Shown in pieces: positions 1 through 8,088 of a DNA stretch of 14,271 bases. A model generated the notes under the pieces. It was not told the origin of the DNA, searched no databases, and was given only the letters and a program-made list of their open reading frames with translations. Position numbers and translations under genes: made by a program. This DNA is from Porogramme epimiltina (taxonomy: Eukaryota; Basidiomycota; Agaricomycetes; Polyporales; Polyporaceae): assembly GCA_900155495.1 (NCBI GenBank), contig FTLJ01000615.1, positions 1 to 14,271 on the forward strand, written 5' to 3'. How positions within the stretch are numbered: the first letter of the stretch is position 1; each line of letters opens with the position of its first letter.

Positions 1-586
1 ACAGGCCTCCTAGCACGGTCTTCCTCAGATCAGACCTGGCTCGTGTGGGTGCAGCAGAAGACGTGACGGTGATCCCGTCCGACTCCACAGCAGACGACAC
101 TTCGTGTGCAGAAGACAGACTTGCTACGATCTCTAGTTGGCCAGGTTGCGCATCTGAGGAATCGGTGACGATGGGATTTGTCGAGACAGGTGCGGTCGAA
201 ACTAGTTCCTCAGATCCATGGAGCTGGTGAGCTTCACCGGAAGCGGTTGTCGACGAGGAAAACGCGAGGAGATGGGAGGATGAGGCAGCTGCCGGTGCCA
301 CCGAAGCCCGTGATGTTGACGCGCCGTCGTTTGGGACAGGCGGTAGAGGGGAAGGAGGGGGTGGAGCATCCGCGGACAGTAGACTGGAGGTTTGTGCAGC
401 GGATTGACTTTGTGAGGGGTCTTGGCTCGAGAGGTCCCGTCGGCTAGTTGGTTTACCGCGTCGAGTGCCTATCTTTGGTAGATCGGTGGATGTCCTTGAG
501 GTGGAGCCCGCGGACGGCCGTTCAGAGTCCGATCCCCCGCTGAGTTTACTCTTCACTTTGTTCTTCAGTTTCCTGACATGCCGCAT
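1..586 (-). CDS. N-terminal exon of a probable NLR/STAND-type protein, partial at window edge
   Basis: A minus-strand frame is open from an ATG at 586 to the left edge (195 full codons), so only the start of the protein is present. It begins with a basic stretch, MRHVRKLKNKVKSKL. A long low-complexity region rich in Ser, Thr, Ala and Pro follows (about residues 15-180), and the visible part ends with RSDLRKTVLGGL. That order, a short lysine/arginine-rich start, a disordered Ser-rich leader, then the beginning of a helical domain, is the plan of the NACHT-WD40 gene starting at 12395 in this window and of many Agaricomycete NLR-like proteins. The ATG at 586 has a G at -3. No intron is needed inside the visible part. 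Seen: the open frame and its composition. Inferred: that a helical domain and a NACHT or kinase-like domain follow outside the window. It could instead be an unrelated disordered protein. Confidence 0.55.
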   Translation of the reverse strand, partial: MRHVRKLKNKVKSKLSGGSDSERPSAGSTSRTSTDLPKIGTRRGKPTSRRDLSSQDPSQSQSAAQTSSLLSADAPPPPSPLPPVPNDGASTSRASVAPAAASSSHLLAFSSSTTASGEAHQLHGSEELVSTAPVSTNPIVTDSSDAQPGQLEIVASLSSAHEVSSAVESDGITVTSSAAPTRARSDLRKTVLGGL

Positions 587-2330
587 ATCGTGCAAGAGGC
601 TAGAGATGGCGAGGAACGTCGGCAGAAGGCGGAAGAAAGTGGGAAGTCGCGATGGCGGAGGCACTCCGTGAATGTGGGGGAGGGGAAATCGATACAAGGT
701 TGGCAGATAAAGCGACCGAGGAGCGTGATGGCTCCTTAGGGCGTGGTCGCGCGCGGGGACGGTCACGGGGTGCACGCAACCAGGCCCGGAAGAAGCGGGC
801 TGACCGGCGTTATGAAGGCGGAGACTTCGATGACGTGGGATGATGGAAGAGCAGGGGCTAAGCGAGGCCGTTGAACCCGCAAGTAGCATAGAGTTAGAGA
901 AGTAGATGAGGAAGGACTCGCGCTATGCAATATTTCGAGGATCAAAGGAGTTTATTGTGTTATGATATACATGCCTGAGTTCTGGGTCAGACGCGATTAT
1001 CGCTCTCCTTGAGCGCACGTACCCACGAAGGATTCGAAGACACGCCGCATGATCAACGCCCACATCTTTCTCCCCCACATGCCCGCAGACTTCTCGTGGA
1101 AACAAGGGCCCTTCGACGTTTAATGAACTCACACGCCGCCCCTCCCGCACGACTCCGCTCCAGTCCCCTTCAGGTTCCACGAGGAGCGCGATCCGTTGGT
1201 GAAATGGCGGGTTCCTTCATTCGAGGATGCGGGCGATCCTTGTGAAATGCCTATATACCCGAAATACTAGATGTGACGATTATCATCCGGAGTGAGTGGG
1301 CGCGTATGTATGTTTAGCCCAGGGAAGAGTATGTGCGACGTGTGCCGAGTTTCTGTAGCTGCGAAGCTTCATGACGCGAGGCCGACAGGGACTAAGGTGC
1401 ACGCAGGAGGACCCAGATGGCAGTTGGGCTGCGGCCGTCGACCCAAGGCCTTTTGAGGGATGGAGAACGATCCTAGCGACGAAGGCAGGGAAGACAGGGT
1501 TCATGGAGGCAGACGATCCGTCGGGGATTTGTGGCTGAACGAACATGGTAGTGTTGAGGAAGAGGGGCGGAAGTGGTGGGCGAGAGGGCGGACCGAAGCC
1601 GGCGGAGACACGCTGAGGCGTATGGGAGGCGTCGGTGCAGCTGGAAGAACCAGACTCGCCGAATAGAGGAAAAGGGTCGACGCCGAGTGCGCCAGGACTT
1701 GATCGAAGCGTGAGGGTGGGCGATCCGGTTGATGCGGGAGCCAGGACACGAGAAGGCTGGAGGAAGCGGCTGAAGCTGGATCGATGATAGCGTGGCCCGG
1801 CGTGCGAGAGTGTCGGCACTGGGATCTATGACAGTCGTCTCAGAGCCGAAAAGAAGAGGAGTTCGAGGTCCGAGGAGGGTGCGCGGCGCCAGCGAGTCTG
1901 GGCCCTGGCTGACAGTCTCGTGACTGGGGCGGATGACGCCATCTTGTCTCAGGCGCCAAGCCACCACCCCCCGGGCGCCCGGCAGTCATGCTCGCCGGGC
2001 CGCTGTTTGCCTCCTGGCTCCATGTCTTCGGCGCTTCAGCTTCAGCGCTCAGAGCTTCAACGTTTCAACGCTCTTCAGGTGTATTGTCGTCCCGACTCCC
2101 GACACCTTGCTCTTCTTTGCCCATGCGCCGTCTTGTCCCCAAACACGGCGTCTCATGCCATTCCCCCTTCCGCTGCTCTCAATGAAGTTTTACTGTCTTG
2201 GAAGCTCCTCAGGCCTCAAGGGTCACCATCGGCGTCACTGCACCTATCCCTCCCTCTCCTCCCTCCTCCCTCTGCGCTCACGTGTAGGAATGTGGACTGC
2301 AGCCGACGGTCCTACAGAGAGGCGTCCCTG
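587..2330. other. Stretch without a recognised gene; upstream DNA of the leftmost gene
   Basis: No recognisable protein or RNA was found here. The part next to 586 should hold the promoter of the minus-strand gene, but no clear TATA box lies close to its start; TATATA occurs at about 1251-1256, some 660 bp away. From about 1280 to 1970 the minus strand is pyrimidine-rich, and for that reason three overlapping frames stay open. One (1283-1819) encodes a Ser/Pro-rich 178-residue sequence with many C or T third positions. It shows no domain, and I do not call it a gene. Confidence 0.4.
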
Positions 2331-2812
2331 ATGAATCATGCGTCAGAGAACGCGCCGCCGTCTCTGTGAGTGACGACAGTCCTGTTGGGTTCGTTGTTCC
2401 TCTACTCTGCACCGCAGACGGTGACGTTGATATTATGTCTTCTTGGACGTATACCTTATAGGTGAATAACACAGGCTGTACGTCCATTGGGCTGTCAACT
2501 TTACAAAGGAACGGCGCGTCTGCTCGCTGCGCCTGCGTATTGAGGTTCAAGGTCGCCGCCAGATGTTGCGACGGCAACTCGATAGGATGTACGTATTCTC
2601 TTATCGAACTGAACGATGCTCTTAATGGCGTTGTGCAGTGCCCATCGTACGCGGAACATCCCTTCGTCGGACCTCAGAGGTGCATCTTCGTGTTCTGGAT
2701 GGCCCTCGGCGTCGCCAGTGACATCCTTGCGTTAGCATCGTTCTTCCGCTATTCCGCGTGTGAACTATACTTTCCTACCTTAACGCAGACACATCCTTAT
2801 CATCACTGGCAG
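2331..2812 (+). pseudogene. Degraded remnant of a DUF6534-like fungal membrane protein
   Basis: Short pieces in different plus-strand frames follow one another in the order expected for the DUF6534 family, which are multi-pass membrane proteins common in Agaricomycetes with no established function. An ATG at 2331 opens MNHASENAPPSL and then stops. A hydrophobic piece with LLGSLFLYS follows near 2393 in another frame, and a piece resembling YVFLDVYLI lies near 2433 in a third. The longest open piece (2462-2812) contains LIELNDALNGVVQC and then WMALGVASDILALASFF, which fits the family pattern W-x-x-x-A-x-x-D-hydrophobic-L-x-A-x-S at the start of the DUF6534 domain. A possible NTxG / LLTACSF echo lies near 2978-3025, again frame-broken. 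No arrangement of GT-AG introns repairs these breaks convincingly, so I read it as a pseudogene. The family assignment is from memory of its motifs. Confidence 0.35.
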
Positions 2813-5800
2813 TAACTCTTCCGGAACAAGCTGCGCTTTTATAACTACTCAATTCTCCGACGACCTCGTCTTGAATGAAGGAGATGGGGCGGAAATTTCC
2901 TCAGGCTGGCGGTGGACAGTGAAGTGAAGCTTGGGCAGTTGGTGAGTTCGCATGCATGGCTTCACCGTCGTACTTGCACTAATACCGCTGGTGTCCCAAG
3001 ATCTCCTCACCGCCTGCTCGTTCGTCCCGTCACTCGGATCTCCTCAAAACTCAGTCATCACTCCCACACGCCGTTGGATTAGGCCGAGAAATTCCGGCTT
3101 ACATGGCGATATCGCCTCAACGGGTTGCAGTCTCCATCTACGAGTAAGCTCCTACATGCGAAGTAGACTTCACACATCAGGCTCATCACAACTCTGTAGG
3201 CGCATGATCCCAGCTCCATCGTCCCCAAAATCAGGCCTGCTTACACGTCAGACAACCACCGACGGGGGTGCGCTTACTCTCATTCGCGCTCTCGAACACC
3301 GGAAGAGAATGATGATGCGACCCACGTCGGTCGCGACGGGGTTGCATGGCGCATGGAGTTTGGTCATTGTCTAACGGCACACAGTCATATCCATCACATA
3401 TAGTATCGCTAATGCACCTTTGCGAGCCCGAGCATCATGTCCTTGTGAATGTTTTCTCCCGTCGGACACGTCGATCGCGACTCATGATTGTCGTTGAATG
3501 TGCAGAGCGCGACATACGCATCTTGGCGAACATGTTTTCTGTCAGATTCGTGGTGTCAACGAGGAATCTCCAGCTCAAGGTCAAACTCGTCTCCCCACCC
3601 CACACAGGTAGACGTGCACCCCCTCTGCAGGTGCTGCCATTGCTGCATCACGGACGGAGATGTTTAGAGCGCCCTCCGTCGTCTCTGCTCCGGCTCTGGG
3701 CAAGGTTCGAGAAGCGTTATACATACACCCTTTTCAATGTCCCAAATCTCCTGCACCTCGCACACGAGAAGTACCGTGGATAGTACGTTGAGCCCGCTCG
3801 GACGCTCAGGCGAGAACTGTTAGCTCACGCCGTGGTGCCACAGGTCGCGTATGATGAGACAGCATAACAGGCACCGCGGCGCTCGCGATGGAGTAGTCCA
3901 CTCAAAGAGCGCCATTCCTTGGGTTCTGTGTAAGTTGTAACAGCGCATATATATTTATTGTCTCCTCTACGTATGCACTGGGAAGTGTACTGTACGGCCA
4001 CAGACGTTTGAGGCGACACCCTCAACAACCATTTCTCTCCAGCGTTCCGCCGGGCATGCCACACCGGCGTTCCTCCGCGCGCGTACTGTCCTCAAACCTG
4101 GAGTCATCAAAACCATCTTCTGAGGATGCACTGTACACATCGTGCCTACGAGCTCTCCCGCTCGCTGCGCGCACCTCGCCGCTGCCATCCGTCGCTAGTG
4201 CTCACCAACAACGGCCCGGTCAGAAGTGTGACGCACACGCAGAGGGGGCGGTCGGACGGCCGTCGTGGTGAGCCAGACGAGAGACGGCGGCACGACGGCG
4301 GTATCTTCGCGCGCGTCGCTGCCCAATTCAGCTGGGGCGAAGCGTCGTTGGAAGCGCTCGAGGGGCAGCTCGAGGACTGTGGTCGGTGGTATGAGAGGCG
4401 GACATCAGTCTCAGCCGGGTGCGCGAGGCGCGCATTGTTCGAGTTACAGCATAGACGGCCGCTAGAGATGGGCTGGGGGGCCGGAGCGGTAGGGGTTCGG
4501 ATAGAGGTGGATGTGGACGGCCTCGCGAGAGGGTGGGCGCGCACGCGAGTTGGTCGCGCGATGAGCCAGCGCAGTGGAATGCATCGCCCTCGGCGGGCGC
4601 GGGGAGTGTGATGGCGCGCGCTGGCTCTGGATTTTTCTTCATGTAAGCTCTCCCCCAACGCGCGGAGATCTGAAGGCGACGGACGTTCAAGTTGGGGGCG
4701 AGTGTCCAGTGACGCCGCGCGCGCGTAGTGAGGGCGGCGCGCTTAGACACCGTGTCGCGCGTGTGCTCATTATGCGCCCTCGCGGAGCCTGCTGACAGCA
4801 TTCACAACCCCTGCTAACAAAACGATGTCCGAGGGGCTGAGCATAGCAAGGAGACTGGTCAATTTGCAAGCGCGCGCGAGCGCTGCACGGGGTGCGACCG
4901 CCCTGCGCGCGCCCGAAGGTGTACCGACCGCCTCATGCCCGCGAGCAGGTGGCGCTCAGAGACTCCGGCCGCAGCGCTGCGCGTGGAGTGGCGCACGGAG
5001 CCCTTGCGTGGGCCCTCATGTGTGCGTATGAGGAATCGGACCAGCTGCGAGGGCGCGGCGGGCGGACGTGCTCTCAGGCGAGGTGAGCGGCGTGCTGTTC
5101 GCAGCCGCTGCCTTGCACAACCGCGATCCGAGGGCGCGTCGGTATGCAGGGTGCGGTGCGAAACACGCACTGCCTTCAGTGGTCGGGCGTGGCGGCAGGT
5201 CCGCGCGGGGGGGAGAGGGACGATGGGCTGGCTTTGCGCGGCGCGCATATATGCACTTTGAGCGATGGTTTGGCGAGCGCGCGAGGCGGGGACGGTGCGG
5301 TGGCGCGGATGCTTGGCAGGACGGCAAGAAGAGGGAAGGCGGGCGGACGGAGCGAGCACCATACAGCGACTGTCCGAAAGCGCGGGACTGCTCTTCGCGC
5401 AGTGTCGGCGCACGCTTGCGGGACTGTAGGTGGGACAGTGACCCTTCGAAGTTGACGTTGGAGGAGATGGCGCGATGTGACATCGCCGGGGGCGGAGACG
5501 AGGCGACGTATGTGGCGAGTTGCACTGGGACCTGAGAGACGGTTCGCCCTGGCCGTGCAGTATGGGCAGGTGCCGATGACAAGGAGCGACGAGACGCAGA
5601 GATCGAGACGAGTCCACAAGAGCGCCATCCTGGGAGAGGCTACTCAGCACTCGGCAAGGGGAGAAGCGTGTGGAGCGGACAGCAGCATTCAGAGGGCGTC
5701 CAACCATGAGGGAGCCGATGAGAGCACTCTTGTGGAGCACGACGGCAGGCGCATGCTGGGTGGCTTATGAACGGGTCCCCGCACATAGCTAGCCATGCGC

Positions 5801-6314
5801 GATAGCCCAGCTGCGGGTGCCAGACCAGGCTCTGGATGACAAGTGGGCATTCTTGGGGAGCGTCTTGACTGGGGACAACAGGGGAGCGCCAGGGATCCAG
5901 TGGGACAGAAGCCGCGATGCGGACCGACTCACGGAAGCGAACGCGGTCGACGTCAGCGCAGCCTGGCCACGCGCACGCAGACTGCTGCAGTGGCGAGCTC
6001 CGGCGGAGACGGCACCGGCGGGCGAGTTGGCAGAGAAGAGCGTGCATGGCGCTGAGTGACTGTGGGGCAGGCGAGCAAGGAAGCACGACACGCCCAATGG
6101 GAGAGCAGCGCCCGAGAGGCTGCTCGTCTGCGTCTATAAATAACCTAGAGGCCTAGGCCCTTTCAGCGCTTGTCAAGTGGCCACGAGCCTGACATGCTCG
6201 TCGCTGAACGGCTCCGAGAGACATGGACGCTACAAACACAGAAGAGAAGCAATGGAGATTGGCTGACAGTGCGGAATACGGAGGTAATACAGCAATAGCA
6301 CGGGGAGGAATACA
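2813..6314. other. 3.5 kb GC-rich stretch without a recognised gene
   Basis: Nothing here could be identified. From about 4100 to 6100 the sequence is very GC-rich, with many GCGC runs. For much of that length the plus strand is purine-rich and the minus strand pyrimidine-rich. This keeps several frames open at once on both strands, including a 293-codon minus frame (4859-5740) and a 161-codon plus frame (4126-4611). Their products are Arg/Ser/Pro/Ala-rich, lack any domain, membrane segment or signal peptide, and look like products of composition. The part nearest 6315 should contain the 3' untranslated region of the NLR gene. A decayed transposable element or another old gene cannot be excluded. 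Confidence 0.45.
6135..6142 (+). promoter_or_regulatory. TATA-box-like motif TATAAATA
   Basis: A perfect TATAAATA stands in a GC-rich setting, about 170 bp beyond the stop codon of the split NLR fragment and pointing into it. No plus-strand gene follows. It would drive an antisense transcript over the NLR 3' end if it were active. A chance match is at least as likely. Confidence 0.2.
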
Positions 6315-7205
6315 TCACTGATCGTCCGACGCGTCGACAACAACTAACCGTCCGTCATTCGTCACAAGCGCTATCCGGTCACCACAAATGTCCCATCCTC
6401 CCCGTACTTCGTAGTCACCTTGACCTGGGGTAAACCTGTAGATAGACGGAAGCCACCGCACGCGACCACACTCCCCATCGGACCCCGCCCGCCAAATCCA
6501 TCCATCTGACGCCACATAGTAGCTCGAAAGCTGTGATGAAGCGACGTTGCCGGAATGAGGTGTGGTCTGGGAGGTGTCCCTGTCCTGCGTGGGTGGCGAG
6601 TCGAGTGATGGGATTGAGATGTACTCGTCATACGTGACGACCGCGCGACCATCTGCGGAGAACACAATGTGGTTCACCAGACTGTTCGAACCCTCTGTGC
6701 GCGCGTTGAACTCGCGTAGAAGGCAGGGTGCGATTTTGTTTTCAATAGAGTCTTGGGTAGAGGCTAGTTGAGAGATCGAGGGGGGGGTGTATGAGGGAGA
6801 GACGTCCCATACAGATGCCCTGCCGTCGCCACTTGCCCCTACTATGCGCATGTCGTCGAAGGAGAATGAGATGGTGCTGATCTCGTAGGTATGGTCGATT
6901 TCCCATAGGAGGGCGTTCGATGCGAGGTCGTAGAGGCGTATGGTGGGATATCCCTCTTCCCGGTGTGATTGTGCCCCTAGAGAGGACGGATGATACCATC
7001 TTGTGTCCACCATCGCGTGTGATCCGGGTTCCGAAATAGAACTGTCATCCAAGGATGAGAAGAGGATGTGGTCTTTCCTCGACGAGGAAGCGAGAGCCCA
7101 AACATCACATTTCCCACGATAGATCTCCGTCTCGTGCCCTGTTCTTGCGTCCCAACCTCGGACCGTTCCGTCCAGCGAGCCCGAAATCGTAGCCGCGCAA
7201 GCGCG
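6315..7205 (-). pseudogene. Stranded C-terminal WD40 half of the split NACHT-WD40 gene
   Basis: This minus-strand frame (296 codons plus TGA at 6317-6315) carries the rest of the WD40 region of the gene to its right. It opens inside a repeat with ISGSLDGTVRGWDARTG, a classic end-of-blade motif. About four weaker repeats follow, marked by TIRLYDLASN, GASGDGRASVWDVS, an IVFSADGRAVVTYDE blade and a last blade ending NDGRLVVVDAS. With the nine and a half repeats upstream this makes about 14, the number needed for two seven-bladed propellers. The frame has no stop all the way to the edge of the inserted element at 7208, and a stop lies only inside the element (TAA at 7229-7227). Methionines at 7013 and beyond could start a 233-residue fragment, but there is no sign of a promoter of its own. 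It is best seen as the displaced tail of the NLR rather than a separate gene. Confidence 0.85.
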
Positions 7206-7225
7206 AATCCCCGACTCCGATTCGG
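7206..7225 (+). repeat. Left target duplication and terminal inverted repeat
   Basis: AA (or AAT) target copy at 7206-7208, followed by the inverted repeat TCCCCGACTCCG and six more bases. It pairs with 8071-8090. A stop codon for the downstream WD40 frame lies just inside (7229-7227). Confidence 0.8.
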
Positions 7226-8088
7226 ATTATGGTGATAATTCAGTGCGTGTAGTAGGCATTGATTCTGTTTGTATACTGGCTAGATTCTCTACAAGGATAC
7301 CCAACTTTTTTTAATCCCAGGACACTTTGACCTGCACTTGATTGTCGTGACTGGCAGGAAGGCGGGGGCAGGCTGACAGCGGAATCTGAATATGATACCC
7401 GTGCAAAAGTTCACGGGGAAGAGAAGGTAGTCATGTTGTTCTTATGCAAGGCCAGTGATATAGCACCGAGAAGGAATTTACAACAAATATACGAGGGGAC
7501 GAGGATTGGTGCGAAACACATTGATTCTGGAGCCTATTCACTTCAGAACCGGACGGAACGAAACGAGACCTTGCGAGGAAAGTAACGTATGGTAGGAGAG
7601 CAAGAATAACTGCCACGCGCTGAGAGACAGTGCACCATGTACAGATAGACGAGAGCCTGAGAGGGCGGGAGGTGAGAGGCGAGAGGAGGCGAGAGAAACA
7701 CAGTGTACACGGAAAGGGCAGGAAAAACATAAACGCGGCTGTATGGGGTGCACGGTCAGTCGTCCGTGGGGCCGGGGTGAGGAAAGAGAGGTGCGGGAGC
7801 GCGTTAGGGTCGCCGCATTGAGCACAGCGACAGGGCCCTTCACCGCGCTAGTGGTTGAAATGATGCCTCAGAAAAACCAGCACTTCCGCATAACAAACAA
7901 AAGGCGGCGCCCGATAAGCTCACGGGACCATAGCATTACATGTACATTATTACGAGATAAAGATACGGCAGCCAATCATCGCTACAAAACATATGGACGG
8001 TGGCGTTCCGGTGGGAATGTTTGAGATAGCTAAGGCTGAGGTCGTCCAACCTCCTCGACAAAGCCCTCCTCCTAACCGGAGTCGGGGA
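7208..8088. mobile_element. MITE-like non-autonomous DNA element (about 881 bp) inserted in the NLR gene
   Basis: The two ends are inverted copies. The left end reads TCCCCGACTCCGATTCGG and the right end, on the other strand, TCCCCGACTCCGGTTAGG: 12 identical bases, and 16 of 18 overall. The element is flanked by AA on both sides (7206-7207 and 8089-8090); it can also be read as AAT at 7206-7208 and 8089-8091 if one inverted repeat is a base shorter. Removing the element and one target copy rejoins two halves of a WD40 repeat in frame, which independently fixes the borders. The interior has no transposase, only short overlapping frames of up to about 100 codons, a GA-rich stretch near 7650-7700 and a T-run near 7306-7313. 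This fits a MITE or internally deleted DNA transposon. The superfamily is not clear: a 2-3 bp duplication fits PIF/Harbinger-like or CACTA-like elements better than hAT (8 bp). Confidence 0.85.

Noticed and set aside
1283..1967. Overlapping Ser/Pro-rich frames of 178 and 164 codons on the minus strand
   Set aside because: The strand is pyrimidine-rich, so several frames are open at once. The 178-codon frame has some coding-like third positions but no recognisable protein, so I left it as a remark only.
4859..5740. 293-codon minus-strand open frame
   Set aside because: The product is Arg/Ser/Pro-rich without domains or order, competing frames are open on both strands, and base composition alone explains the absence of stops.
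6315..7052. Calling the 245-codon frame a separate WD40 gene
   Set aside because: Its coding continues upstream of the TTG/ATG candidates in the same frame to the element border and begins in mid-blade, so it is the tail of the split NLR gene.
7430..7843. Frames of about 100 codons inside the inserted element as a possible transposase
   Set aside because: Too short, with no DDE motif or helix-turn-helix pattern, and lying in GA-rich sequence; the element appears non-autonomous.
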